This document shows positions 10,666 to 21,005 of a stretch of 64,000 bases of DNA, piece by piece (position 1 is the stretch's first letter; every line of letters begins with the position of its first letter). Under the pieces are notes generated by a model. It searched no databases. It had not been told where the DNA came from and saw nothing but the letters and a program-made list of their open reading frames with translations. The stretch lies in contig OX637342.1 in the NCBI GenBank assembly GCA_951799405.1, forward strand, positions 6,634,001 through 6,698,000, in the 5' to 3' direction. This DNA comes from Agapetus fuscipes (Eukaryota; Arthropoda; Insecta; Trichoptera; Glossosomatidae). The position numbers were made by a program, and so were the translations under genes.

Positions 10666-11520
10666 TCTGAAGTTTAACTTGTAACTTACTAAGTAAGAAA
10701 GTCATCGAGTGTTCCAAATATTGTTCGAAAAGTTATAGGAGCGCTATTTCATTTCAATTTAAAATTTGAATTACTCGAAGACTTGTTTTGCGTGTGATTT
10801 TCAAGTGAGGCTAATTGTTAAACAAACCGCGAAATAAAAGACAGGCAGACAGATTCCTCGTACAGAATATATTAATCGTTTTGTTCCAAGTTCATTCATT
10901 GTGAGTTGTGACTGCCCCAATACACTATGAAGGAGAACTCAAGTGGTAATAATTAATGGGACCACCGAATGAGATTTGAAATATAATCTTAAATAAAAGA
11001 AACAGCAAAAATGCAAGATGTACTAAAATGAAGAAAATATTGAAGATACTTTCAGCAATATCTTATAATCTCATTTTTTCCAATCAATATTTGTACGGTG
11101 GTAATCCAGTGGTATGAAGTTTTACAGGATAAAATTTACTGCTTGAAAGATAAAATATGGCAAAAGAAAAAGAGAAATACTGAGCAAATTTGAAAAATTA
11201 CATTCACCAAAGAAAACTGAGGAAAATTTAAAATAAAAGATAAAGAAGAAAACAGTTTAGTCCTTTGTTTTAGCGTCATTGCAAATAGTTGTAAATTATA
11301 TAAAACAAATTTTATACGTTGCAATGTATTTACATGACCCAAAAAAATCAAATAGTATATAACATTTTGTTATCAGTAAAATGTATACGGTAGTGATAAA
11401 ACGTTGGATATTATATATCTACAAAAGGGAGTTATTTTATACCTAATGTAAAATATTATCATTTGGTTTATATACGAGTCATCCAAACATTATAAAATAA
11501 GTTTTTTAGAACTCCTGCTA
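10666..11520. other. unassigned AT-rich sequence
   Basis: No gene or repeat family is recognised. Open frames here are short and AT-driven. Confidence 0.45.
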
Positions 11521-11781
11521 TCTAAATCTAAATCTAAATCTAAGCTGCAAAGATATGTATCATTTGAGATTTATACTAAATGCATTCCCACAAGCAGACA
11601 TGCATAATTTTGCGCTTACACATGCTGCATGTGGACCTACAATATAAAAACCCCAATCTCAAATGAACATAAGCCCTGCAACTCTTGCCGACCTTCCCTG
11701 AAGCAGGGGTGACATTGGCAAAGTGAACCATTTTTTACAGTATGGGTGGTCAGCCGCATACCAACCTATAAGTCAAGGAGA
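11521..11781 (-). mobile_element. LINE-A tail, full short copy
   Basis: The tail is four AAATCT units (TTTAGA on the element strand). The module runs from gctgcaaagatatgtatc to ctataagtcaagga. It belongs to the subfamily with gcaggggtgac in place of acaggggtgac. Confidence 0.9.
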
Positions 11782-12608
11782 ATATAAAGGTTACTAAAGG
11801 AAAGATGAACAGGTGGTTGGACGCCTACAGAAAAAAAACAAACAATAGTACTAGATATTGGAATTAATCCATATTGTGGATAAACAAAATGTATCAAATA
11901 CTTTTGAGTATTTTTTTATTAAAAAATATAAATAATGGTACATTTGATGTAAAAAGAAAAAAATCAAAATATCTTACCGAGAACACTGAGGCTCAATCTT
12001 TCTGTTCTTTGCAGGTCCGTTTCCCTTGCTCTTATTTTATCCATTTTAAGCACAAATGTATCAATTCAGTATATATTTTTTTAATACAGCTATTTAGTAA
12101 ATCCATTCATAAATAAAAACTGTATTCAAATGTCAAACTGACGTTATTTTACACAACTGTTTCATATTTGACATACACCATCGAAATTTGACACTCGTTC
12201 TTACAAAAGAGCAATTAAAATATTTGAATTATTTTACAAAAATAAAACACTACAAAATACAATTATCATAAAGATTAACACTAAGAAATAAAACTTATAA
12301 AAATACTGTTTTAAAAGCAGAAATATTACTGTTTACACAAACGTAAAAAAGGCACAAATATTTCACTGTTTTTCAGCACACAAAAAAATTCTAAATCCAC
12401 TATAAAGTCGTTATTCGTACATCACAAAACTTTTCAGTTTTGACATTTGTGTTCGTTCGGCATCTCGCGTTAACTTTGACATTTTAGCAAGGTGTATGAA
12501 TTTATTTTGTTTTTTAAATTTTAGAGCTCCGTACGGACGTGCTCTCGCTGTGACTGCGTGCGTTCAACTCGATTTTCGTCCAAGTTCGAGCTATATCGCG
12601 TCAGACAG
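11782..12608. other. unassigned sequence, partly GC-richer at 12.43-12.61 kb
   Basis: No feature is seen up to 12.43 kb. The short GC-richer part (gctccgtacggacgtgctct) leads into a foldback element and encodes nothing recognisable. Confidence 0.4.
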
Positions 12609-12742
12609 TACCCCAAGTATAAAAAAACGTGTAAACTCAGTCGTAGCGCTTACTAAAAATGTAAGCAAACTTAAAATGTAAATAGAGACGCTATTTTAGT
12701 TTCTATAGATTTTTTTGGTTGAGTGTAAAAATGGTTTTGTAC
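12609..12742. mobile_element. FB1 foldback element
   Basis: It opens with taccccaagtataaaaaaac. The interior has agcgcttactaaaaatgt and gacgctattttagtttc. It closes with a degraded inverse terminus (tgtaaaaatggttttgtac). It is 134 bp with no coding capacity. Confidence 0.65.
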
Positions 12743-12821
12743 AGGCTTTCTTTGCTTTTCATAATGATAATTATTGTCGCTCTCAGACCAGACTTTAAAA
12801 CATACATACCTAATATTCATC

Positions 12822-12962
12822 GTATAGAATCGAAATCGGCAATCTAGAATTATTTTATAAACATGTTTAAATGCGTAAACACAGGAAATCTCTTTTCCAT
12901 AATTTCTATGTATTTTACGCATTTTCTTACAAAATCCTAGATTGCCGCCTTTGGTTCTATAA
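12822..12962. mobile_element. MITE-2, best copy
   Basis: The left end gtatagaatcgaaatcggc, followed by aatctagaatt, pairs with the right end aatcctagattgccgccttt, followed by ggttctata. The arms pair imperfectly over about 50 bp. The element is about 141 bp and non-coding. Related copies are at 8.1, 27.5, 35.8 and 41.6 kb. Confidence 0.8.
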
Positions 12963-12994
12963 GATTGTATTATGAGGCTGAAGAACTCAAGGAG

Positions 12995-13220
12995 GTATAA
13001 TATGTTGAGGCATCGAGCTATACCTGTTGAGCCTTTACTATAAGAATGTCTAAGCGCCTACCGAGGGAGTAGGTTCAAATTTCTAGTGATGATGATGACA
13101 CCCTTATGGTTTTTTTTCTTTAAGGTTTGAAATATAGCTCTCCCTTGGTAGGGATCGAACCCTAGCCCTCTTGCATTAAACGTGAACGCTCTATTGACCT
13201 TGATTTCGATCGGTCTGAAA
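12995..13220. repeat. two facing tRNA-like SINE fragments
   Basis: The minus-strand part at 13132-13218 reads as an S2-like head (gggatcgaaccctagccc is an inverted B box). The plus-strand part at 12995-13095 has aggttcaaatttctag, a weak B box, after a degenerate A-box region. A short gatgatgatgaca lies between them. Both are heavily diverged. Confidence 0.4.
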
Positions 13221-13313
13221 TATAAAAAGTAGCTTTTTTAAATTCACCTGTAAAGAAGCGAAGGGCGAAAAAAATTTACTTGTTCCATAGTACTCATATT
13301 ATTCATCTGAATA

Positions 13314-13521
13314 TCTAAAATCTAAATCTAAGATGCAAAGATATGTATCATTTGAGATTCATATTAAATGCATTCCCACAAGCAGACACGCATAATTTCA
13401 CGCTTACACATGCCGCATGTGGACTTACAATATAAAAAACCCAATCTCAAATGAACATAAGCCCTGCAACTCTTGCCGACCTTCCCTGAAGCAGGGGTGA
13501 CATTGGCAAAGTGACCATTTT
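13314..13521 (-). mobile_element. LINE-A tail, 5' truncated
   Basis: It has an AAATCT-type tail and the same subfamily bases as 11.5 kb. It ends at ggcaaagtgaccattttt, so the outermost ~50 bp of the module are missing. Confidence 0.88.
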
Positions 13522-13864
13522 TAGAATATCAATGTTGAAAAAATAAACATTTTGAACCAAAGTAAAAAAAAAATTTTTGAATGGTTTCATAAGCCGAGCT
13601 TTATCGTAGCAGTTGTAAACCACAAAGCTTTGGTATTGTGATATTTGAAACCCCATTTTTTTGGCCTCCTCACCACAACACTTTTGGTACAATATTTAAC
13701 ATCCACATGCATCCAATGGAGCGTGAATATTCCACAAGTAAAAGGATCAATCGATCGCCACGAAAAGGGCAGTTTTTTTGTATAAAAACGTTGTTTTTTA
13801 ACCATTTTTTTTATGTACAAAAAGCGTTAAGGTTTACCTGACACAGATATTGTAATATAAAATG

Positions 13865-14350
13865 CTCCATAATAATAATATTATTAGGATGATTTATTTG
13901 GTGAGCGCTGCTTTTGTGTGAATCACACCTCTTGGTCGCCGCTATAGAAAGCAAAATATTCTCAAGCAAGACCCAATTGCTGTAAGGGTGGATGGACCTT
14001 TGGTGACCGGCCTTTGTAAAGGCACATGAATTTGGAGAGCGTGCATTGGCAGTTGCTGGCCCTCTGGGTTGGAACCACCTGCCACATCATGTGTGAGAGC
14101 TAGAGGACCATGGAAAGTTCCGGAATGCACTGAAGACAAGCAAATTTCTGGCATCGTTTGCACCAGCGCCCTTGGAGTGACTACAACACGAAACGGCGCT
14201 ATAAAGAAATCATCAAATCATCATCATGAATTTTTCAACCCAGCGAAAAGCATTTTTCTTTTAAATTTAATGTTTTCTTTTTGTGCTCCGCCTGGAATCT
14301 AACTCGGGTCCTTTGGCCTACAAGTCCGTAGCGTCAAGCACTAGACTACA
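13865..14350 (-). mobile_element. S1 SINE (minus) split by an ATC-tailed element
   Basis: The S1 tail (aataataatattattaggat, an inverted ATT tail) and the boxes gatttatttggtgagcgctg lie on the left. The body is cut at 14033 and resumes at 14225 with catgaatttttcaaccc, ending in the tRNA-like head (ctagactacagatcggt at about 14342). The B box region is damaged (ggaatctaactcgggtc). Confidence 0.8.
14034..14224 (+). mobile_element. ATC-tailed retroelement with 9-bp target duplication
   Basis: About 190 bp are inserted in S1 between two copies of catgaattt (14025-14033 and 14225-14233). It contains gcagttgctggccctctgg, ccacctgccacatcatgtg, aaagttccggaatgcactg and gcgcccttggagtgac, and ends in an aatcatcaaatcatcatca tail. 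A second copy at 39.11-39.29 kb is nearly identical. No tRNA-like promoter is visible, so it could be the 3' end of an unseen LINE. Confidence 0.85.
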
Positions 14351-14693
14351 GATCGGTGTAGAAGGTGGGAACATATTTGGATAACCTCATATTAGGATCC
14401 ATGTTTTTTTGTGAAGCACAGATCAAAATATCTACATCAAGAAAAATCAAAAGAACCTTTGGTGAGGACCTGAAGGTATTCTCATTCTTCGTGCTTCGAA
14501 TATATTTAGACACATACTTATAATATGTGAAATTTCCATACCAAGCTTATAATCTGAATCAATTCTTACATCGATTTAAACACCTGAAACTAGTTATTAC
14601 AGTGATGCGCAACTTTAAGTTCAGTAACTATTTTTTTTTGATACTCAAAAGCACCAAATTCTACAATACTTTATGTTCATAAAAAAACGCTAC

Positions 14694-14785
14694 TAAGTTG
14701 CACATGTAGTGTAACTTCTTGCTGCGTTCTCCCTCAAAGCCACATATTGCGAGCGGAGCCTATTTATTTTAACTGGCAAGGCTAT
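14694..14785 (-). repeat. S2 SINE 3' fragment
   Basis: It carries gtgtaacttcttgctgcgtt and gagcggagcctatttatttt, then the sequence abuts the LINE-A tail at 14786. The rest of S2 is absent. Confidence 0.65.
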
Positions 14786-15028
14786 TCCTTGACTTATAGA
14801 TTGGTATGAGGCTGACCACCTATAAAAATGTTTCACTTTGCCAATGTCACCCCTGTTTCAGGGAAGGTCGGCAAAAGTGGCAGAGCTTATGTTCATTTGA
14901 GGTTTGGTTTTAATTTGTAAGTACACATTCAGCATTTTTTTAAGCGCGAACTTACACGTGTCTGTTTGTGGGTATGCATTTGATATGAGTTTTGAGTGTT
15001 AATGTATCTTTGCAACTAAGATAAAAGA
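14786..15028 (+). mobile_element. LINE-A tail
   Basis: It starts at ttccttgacttatagattgg and ends at tttgcaactaagataaaag. It belongs to the aggctgacc subfamily with gtacacattcagcat and has no multi-unit tail. Confidence 0.85.
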
Positions 15029-15397
15029 TGATCAGATTGAACGTTTGTTTTAGGTATTTGTTGAAATTGGGATCAACACGTTAAAACCGTGAATCTAATA
15101 AACCTATCCATTTTACATGTTGAAGTTGTGTATCACTGATCCATTTACATCTAAGTAGCGATCTAGCCTTATACGTTTCATCTCTGCGTGATAATCCAAG
15201 GATCAACAATGATCTATTACAGGAGATCTGTAGCTTATTTTCCAGTAAGTATCCTTCACTATTCTTCAGATCGCCTCCAGGTCCTGCAGTGAGAGCCAGG
15301 ACAGCAATTCACACGTCCTAGCTGGGCCTTCTGTTCCCCTGCACGTTAATTTACCGCATTCCGAGGTGTAATATCCTACACTTATAAAGATATCATA
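15029..15397. other. unassigned sequence
   Basis: No gene is recognised. A moderately GC-rich part at 15.27-15.36 kb has no open frame of note. Confidence 0.4.
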
Positions 15398-16145
15398 CTC
15401 GCACGCAGGCATAGATTAAGGGCGGTTCGAGCGGGGCGACCGTACCAGGGCCCCTGCGTTCAAGGGGGCCCAAAAGTCAAAAAAAGAAAAAATAATAAAG
15501 TTTGTACATATAAACTACTTTGGAAACCTCTTTGGAGGCACTTTGGGTTGTGAGGCCACAAAAAATATTCATTGAGTAGTAAATAAAGGCTCGGTTGATA
15601 GTTCAGTTGGTAGAAAGTTTTCTTTCTATTGCAGAGATCCACAGAGCATAGAGGTCGATTGCCAAAGAATGTCAGAAATCATTTCCCGTTTCGGTGTTAA
15701 CTTCGGAACAAAAAAAAGCAAAGAGTTTTCACAAGTAATAAGAACCAGCTCCGTCCGTAGTTGAGAAACCACCGCTTCAAGTGCAGTGGTTGGCATAAGT
15801 GTGGCTCCCTTACCTGTGATTATAAATAAGTTAGGTACTTACGCCACTTTCTAGCCATTTGTGGACAATGTTGTGAAAAGTTGCACTACGTGCTGTGGGT
15901 CTTTCTGACACATAAGTACAAGGCGTGTAAGAGGATTAAAGCGAAAAAGAAAAATACATTTTTTGTCATGTATTCCTCAAAAAATAATAATAAATTTGCA
16001 AAAAAAACAATTCAACATAATTCCTAAGTTATCTGCCTTGATCACGGGGGCTCACAAGACTATTAATTTGCATATTATGATACAAATGTAAAGTTTTTGC
16101 CAGCACCAGGGACCCCAGGGGTCTTAATCCCGGCCTGCTTGCACG
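15398..16145. mobile_element. hAT-like DNA transposon derivative with 8-bp TSD
   Basis: The terminal inverted repeats are caggcatagattaagg (15406) and, at the far end inverted, caggccgggattaaga (ending 16137). The flanking octamers ctcgcacg (15398-15405) and cttgcacg (16138-16145) match at 7 of 8. An 8-bp duplication with CAGG-type termini is diagnostic of hAT elements. Inside the ends are GC-rich subterminal blocks (gggcccctgcgttc; gaccccaggggtc). No transposase frame survives, and an S2 SINE sits inside. It is a non-autonomous or decayed copy. Confidence 0.75.
15588..15870 (+). mobile_element. S2 SINE inside the hAT-like element
   Basis: It has the head ggttgatagttcagttggta and the body boxes tttcccgtttcggtgtt, gaaccagctccgtccg, agtgcagtggttggc and cccttacctgt. 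The B box is eroded. It must post-date the hAT-like insertion. Confidence 0.75.
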
Positions 16146-16434
16146 GGGTTATTATGGACAATCTACATTTTGATGATGACTTGAACATTATATGAAGCCT
16201 AGCTTAACTAAGCTGCCCAGTAATGATGTAAAAATGAGTGTGGTAGCCACGAACGCTGACTTCATAATATTTTTTATGTATTTAAGGATTTGTAACGTTT
16301 ATTGTTCAAGTCATAAAACTAGGATCAAGGAAAACCACTGATGCACACTTTAAAAAATAACATTTTAATTTAGAGGATTTGTATGAGAAAAAGATAAAAC
16401 ATTTCTAGAATTGAACCATTATTTTTGTATCCTT
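16146..16434. other. unassigned sequence
   Basis: No feature can be supported. Confidence 0.4.
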
Positions 16435-16685
16435 AATTTGAACTTGAAGTTCATGGATTTGACCCCTATGGAGCACAAGAAAATAAAGTCATTTTGAAAT
16501 ATGCTCTTGCTGTACCTATTAAAGAAATATTTGCTTTACCAAAGACCGGTCACCAAAGATACATCTAGCCTCAATGAGTCTTGCTTGAGAATTGACGCTT
16601 TCTATAGGGACGCCTAAGCTACGAGCGGTTGATATGTGATACACACGAAAACAGCGCTCACCAAATATTTTGTCCTACTTTTGTT
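16435..16685 (+). mobile_element. S1 SINE, degenerate head
   Basis: The body is clear: aatatgctcttgctg, taccaaagaccggtcaccaa, cttgcttgagaattg, cgctttctatagggacg, acacacgaaaacagcgctca and ccaaata. The tRNA-like head is reduced to ggatttgacccctatggag. Confidence 0.7.
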
Positions 16686-16984
16686 ATTGGTAACTATACA
16701 GAAGTCCTGAGGTGACCTAGAGTTGACACGGAGCTGTTCTCAAATATAAAAGTTCGGAGGATTTCATATCTGGTTCATATACTGCGTGGGAAAAATACTA
16801 CCTTCTTCAACTTATATTGATTGAAAAAAATTAGGGAAGACGAGGACCCGGTAGGAGACAGATGTTCTGATTCCTGAAGAATATAAGTTAAGGGATGGAC
16901 ATCCGAAGTGTGTAGAAGCTGTTTCGAAAGACGCAGGACAGGTACATGTTTGCCCAGTTGGTCACCAACGTCATATTTTCTTTA

Positions 16985-17275
16985 CTTTCTTCGGCTCGTA
17001 AGCCTTGAAGGCTCAGGGCCTCCCGCACCACAATCCTCCAGGACTCTCTGTCTTGTGCTGCTTCCCTCCATCCATGATACTCTCACTCCCAGAACTTCGG
17101 CGTCGGCTTCAACGTTGTCTGCCCACCACATCCTGGGACGTCTAAGTAGTCTAACACCTGAGAGTGCACCATCCAAGACAGTTCTGATGATCCTGGAGTC
17201 CTCTGCACGTGCTACATGTCCGGCCCACTGGAGTCTTCTTGATTTCATTACCGACACTACGTTTGAGGGGATCAG
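16985..17275 (-). pseudogene. LINE relic with frameshift, ORF2 C-terminus
   Basis: One frame contains S-R-R-L-Q-W-A-G-H-V-A-R followed by R-R-P-R-M-W-W-A-D-N-V, the G-H-V-x-R and R-P-x-x-x-W-x-D-x-V signature of insect LINE ORF2 ends. The final box (Q-D-R-E-S-W-R-I-V-V-R-E-A) is readable only in a different frame downstream, so there is a frameshift between them. It is GC-richer than its surroundings and distinct from LINE-A. Confidence 0.8.
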
Positions 17276-17660
17276 ATACATGAAGAATAAAATAATACTT
17301 TTTTTTTTTGAACAATGGTGAAGCATACATGCCATATCACCTGAGGCCGTTTGGTCATGTAAAAGATAGGTGCATTCTTGTACAGTTACAATTTTAACTG
17401 TACATATTTCACCTTTTGGTGATAGCGTCTATAACACTTGAGATTTTGACGCCGCTATTCTGATAAGCGTGAAGATTAGATAAAATGATACAACGCATGT
17501 AATACTGTACCCACACGAGCATTCGTTTCATACTTTTCTTGAGAAATACTGGAGCAAAGTGATTCCATCGTTCACGACCATAATATCATAATCAGGTATT
17601 TGAAATAGTCCAATTGATTCCATGCTCAATTACGTTTAACTAGATCGGATGCGATACGCT
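17276..17660. other. unassigned sequence
   Basis: No feature is recognised. Confidence 0.4.
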
Positions 17661-17667
17661 ACGCTAC

Positions 17668-17718
17668 AGAGCTACACATATAGTGGAACTGCTTGCCGCG
17701 TTTTCCCCGAAGGAGTAC
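17668..17718 (-). repeat. S2 SINE 3' fragment
   Basis: It carries gctacacatatagtggaact, then gcttgccgcgttttccccga and aggag. This is the terminal ~50 bp of S2 only. Confidence 0.6.
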
Positions 17719-17834
17719 CTACTCGTTATTGAGACAATCGCAAGTTCAAACATCTCCTGTGTCGTGGCTTATCGACAATGATACCTTGACCTGGTTCAAC
17801 ATAAAATATGAAAAAAATGTTAACAATGTTAAAC

Positions 17835-17905
17835 ACTGTTTCTGGCCAGGCAAAATAGGTTGGTTATTTGCATTTCTCTTCACTAATGTATTTTATAAAC
17901 AAAAA
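17835..17905. repeat. dispersed repeat S4 fragment
   Basis: The string tctggccaggcaaaataggt recurs at 58.79 kb (tctggctaggcaaaataagt) and 50.47 kb in the other direction. At 50.5 kb it belongs to a unit with a tRNA-like B box. Confidence 0.45.
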
Positions 17906-18027
17906 TGAAAGTTTACATATTTTTTATGTTAAGGAATTCTTCATTTGCAAATAAAAGATGATGAGTTTAACATTTCAAAAGTGTAAGGAATTCTAGCGCA
18001 AAGCCTTTTAAAAATGGCGATCTGCTT

Positions 18028-18173
18028 GTGCACTTAAAAAATACAACCAACCTCACATAAACATTAACCTTGTAGCTCCTACCGCCTTTCCCTGAAACCG
18101 GGGTGGCATTGGGAAAAGTGAACCAATTTTTTACAGCATGGGGTCTCATAACAACTTATCATTCAAGGAACAG
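18028..18173 (-). repeat. LINE-A tail, 3' truncated on the element strand
   Basis: It reads from aaatacaaccaacctcac through ccctgaaaccggggtggc to atcattcaaggaac. The tail and the distal ~110 bp are missing, and two bases of the gtggtcagcc box are lost. Confidence 0.75.
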
Positions 18174-18608
18174 ACAAGTTAAACAGAGGCAAGGTATAAA
18201 GTCCGTACCCAGTAAGTAAGTAAGTAAGTGTGAAACTGTAACCTTCTACTTTGTATGAAAGCCATTTCACATTTGCAAGTAACCAGGTACTGCCCTTTCT
18301 GACAATACAATTGTGCGACTTTTTGTTTCTCCTGCAGCGCAGTTCACACGCGCCAAGTACAAAGAGAGACAGCAGCTGTGAACAGTTAGCGAGGCAGTGA
18401 GATATGCAAGCCCTAGTATCTTAACTGCTACCGAGTTATTCTCTCATAGCTTGTCCCGTACGGAATGTGACGGCAGTTCTTTTATCTTTGTACCCATTTC
18501 ACTAAAGATAACTGATGAATCTTCTTCAATGTACGTACTCACGCTGGAGTTCAAATATCATCAGTCATTTTTACAATATTGGCAGTTGCTCTCAACATGA
18601 ATTGAGTC
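18174..18608. other. unassigned sequence with short AGTA microsatellite
   Basis: A run of about five AAGT units lies at 18209-18229. No gene is recognised in the rest. Confidence 0.5.
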
Positions 18609-18821
18609 TACATCTATAATCTATACCTAATTTAAGATGCAAAGATATATAACATTTAAAATTCATATCACATGCAGACAAAATACAAACCAAACCTCAA
18701 ATGAACATAAGCTCTGCAAGCCTTGCTGCCTAATGTCTTTGCTCGAAACAGTGGTGATCTTGGCAAAAACAATTTTAATATTATGGTTTTTCAGCCTCAA
18801 ACTAGACTACAAGTAAAGGAT
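18609..18821 (-). repeat. LINE-A tail, old degenerate copy
   Basis: It has a tctataatctatacctaat tail, then atgcaaagatatataaca, acctcaaatgaacataagc and gtggtgatcttggcaaaa. It has many substitutions and an internal loss. Confidence 0.65.
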
Positions 18822-18879
18822 GTTAATAAATTGAAATTGCTCCACCTAGAAGATGTTATCATAGATTAGCAAAGGTTTG

Positions 18880-19132
18880 TTCTTTGACAATAGGTTGGTA
18901 TAAAGCTGACCACTCATGCTGTACAAACTTGGTTCACTTTGGCGAATGTCCCCCCGGTTTCAGGAATTAGCTGCAGAAGTTGCAAAGTGCATGTTCATGT
19001 GTGGTTTGCTTTATTTTGTATGTAAAAATGAAGAATATGTAAGCGTGAAATTACACTTGTGCATGCTTGTGGGCATGCATTTAATATGAGCATTAAATGT
19101 CGATATATCTTTGCAACTTATTATAGATTATA
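18880..19132 (+). repeat. LINE-A tail, degenerate
   Basis: It reads ttctttgacaataggttgg, gctgaccactcatgctgta, ccggtttcaggaatta and atatctttgcaactta, followed by a TATAGAT-type tail. Confidence 0.75.
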
Positions 19133-19361
19133 GATAGCTATAGGTGCAAACAAAATCTTCTAGTGTTGTTTGCCTAACTACTTAGGATCTTGACTCCTTC
19201 CTGACTTCCTCTTGTATTTGAGAGATATTTCATATCACAAATCTGGTGTTCTATAAATGTATTAATAATTCTTCAACATCTGTTTACAATAAACATTTCT
19301 GCAGTTTAAATAATTACAGGAAACGCAATAATCATTATTTTTATTTATATAAAAGATAAAT

Positions 19362-19653
19362 AAAAAAGACTTTTTAAAGTTTGTGTATTCACACAGTGAA
19401 AATTCATTTTTATAAATAATTATAAAAAATTATAAAAAACACAGAGTTTTATTTTCACAAATTGAGTATTTATTTCAACCTCAAGTACTTTCGACTTATT
19501 CACGTCATTATCAAGAGGATACTATATATAGTATAGTATCCTCTTGATAATGACGTGAATAAGTCGAAAGTACCTACTTGAGGTTGAAATAAATACTCAA
19601 TTTGTGAAAATAAAACTCTGTGTTTTTTATAATTTTTTATAATTATTTATATA
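19362..19653. repeat. near-perfect palindrome of a Penelope-like terminal unit
   Basis: Arms of about 115 bp (19411-19526 and 19530-19652) are inverse copies around actatatatagtatagt. The only clear difference is a 4-bp ctac insertion in the right arm. Each arm holds ctcttgataatgacgtg, agtcgaaagtac and aaataaatactcaattt. A third copy (50.94-51.1 kb) shares the unit and also extends as the left flank does (cacacagtgaaaattc). The unit resembles the ends of Penelope-like elements, which are often inverted. Confidence 0.8.
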
Positions 19654-19903
19654 AATCTAATCTAATCTAAGCTGCAAAGATATATATCATTTAAGATTTA
19701 TATTAAATGCATTCCCACAAGCAGATATGTATAATTTCGCGCTAACACATGCCGCATGTGGACCTACAATATAAAAACCCAATCTCAAATGAACATAAGC
19801 CTTGCAACTCTTGCCGTCCTTCCCTGAAACAGGGGTGACATTGGCAAAGTGAACCAATTTTTTTACAGTATGGGTGGTCAGCCGCATAACAACCTATAAG
19901 TCA
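19654..19903 (-). mobile_element. LINE-A tail, full short copy
   Basis: It has an AATCT-type tail of three units, then agctgcaaagatatatatc to aacctataagtcaaggaac. It directly abuts the palindrome. It is closely similar to the copies at 38.1, 25.9 and 7.5 kb. Confidence 0.9.
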
Positions 19904-20342
19904 AGGAACAATATAAATAAAAAATATTTTTCATTACTGTATACACAATCAATTCACCATCTGCCATTATTGCAAAAATGTATTGAAAAGAAAAATTCAG
20001 CCTATCGCAGATAATTCATAATTAACTCCATCAATACCAATAACTTTCACTGTAAGTAAGTATATTCACGGTTTCTTTACAAACAAAAATAATTTACATT
20101 ACGTTTACTTGGCAATGAAGTCATCGAGTTTTTCTAATTTTGTATTAAAAATGGGATAGCGCTCCTGTAACAAATACAAGTTGGGTACTCGATTCTAGTG
20201 CAAATTAGAAAAAAATCTTAAATCGGATTTAACGCGTCTATGGCATTTCATACAATATTTAGAAAACGAAGTGACATCTTTACTTAGTAGAAATGCTTAA
20301 AAATGTTTATCCGATGTGTAGGATTAAAATGAATGTTTATTT
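19904..20342. other. unassigned AT-rich sequence
   Basis: No feature is recognised. Confidence 0.4.
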
Positions 20343-20582
20343 AATGATTGTCTTTGATTTACAGGTTGATTTGAGGCTGGCAACCTACACTGTACAGGTA
20401 AAAAATGTTCACTCCTTTTTCAGGGAAGGTCAGTCAGAGTTGCAGGGTTGTGTTCATTTGAAATTTATATTTTTGTTTTGTATGTCACATTCAGCACGTG
20501 TACTGCATCTGTCTGTTTGCTTGTGGGCGTGCATTAATTATGCATCATAAAGCTTACTATATATTTTTGCAAATTAGATTTA
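20343..20582 (+). repeat. LINE-A tail, degenerate
   Basis: It reads ctttgatttacaggttgatt, aggctggcaacctacactg, tttttcagggaaggtcagt and gtgggcgtgcattaatta. The module is recognisable throughout but diverged, and about 15 bp of the cactttgccaatg box are missing. Confidence 0.75.
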
Positions 20583-20621
20583 TTTTACTTTTCAGAGTCA
20601 TCAAGGTCCATACCTACTGTT

Positions 20622-21005
20622 GAAATGGACTTTCTAAGAAGTATGATTGGGAAAAAACGGAGTGATAGGGTGAGGAATGATTTTGTAAGAGAAGAATGTG
20701 GTGCAAGAGAAAGTGTGAAAGTGAAGATTAAAAGAAGTTTGTTAAGATGGTTTGGGCATATGGAGAGAATGAATGAGGAAAGATTGCCGAAGAAAGTATA
20801 CGTTGCAAAAACAGATGGATGTCGTGGTAGAGGAAGACCGAGAAAGGTATGGATGAACCAAATATCCGAAATTACGAATGAATGGAATATCCAGAGTCAT
20901 AATAAAAGAAGAGCCTGTATGAAAAAGGTGATGCCTCTGGAGGAAATGAAAAAAGTATGTAAAGACAGAGAGAAATGGCGGTTGATCTGTTATGTTGGCG
21001 GCTAG
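20622..21005 (+). pseudogene. LINE-A ORF2 C-terminus, longest copy
   Basis: An intact frame of about 127 codons starts inside ORF2, with M-D-F-L-R-S and R-V-R-N-D-F-V-R-E-E-C-G. It continues with R-W-F-G-H-M-E-R-M, then G-R-G-R-P-R-K-V-W-M and ends K-D-R-E-K-W-R-L-I-C. These are the ordered motifs at the end of RTE/CR1-like reverse-transcriptase proteins. The polymerase and endonuclease domains are absent, so it is a 5'-truncated dead copy even though the frame is open. The apparent start methionine is internal. Confidence 0.88.

Noticed and set aside
19490..19560. Bacterial-style terminator or origin at the palindrome
   Set aside because: The context is eukaryotic. The palindrome is made of two copies of a dispersed retroelement end.
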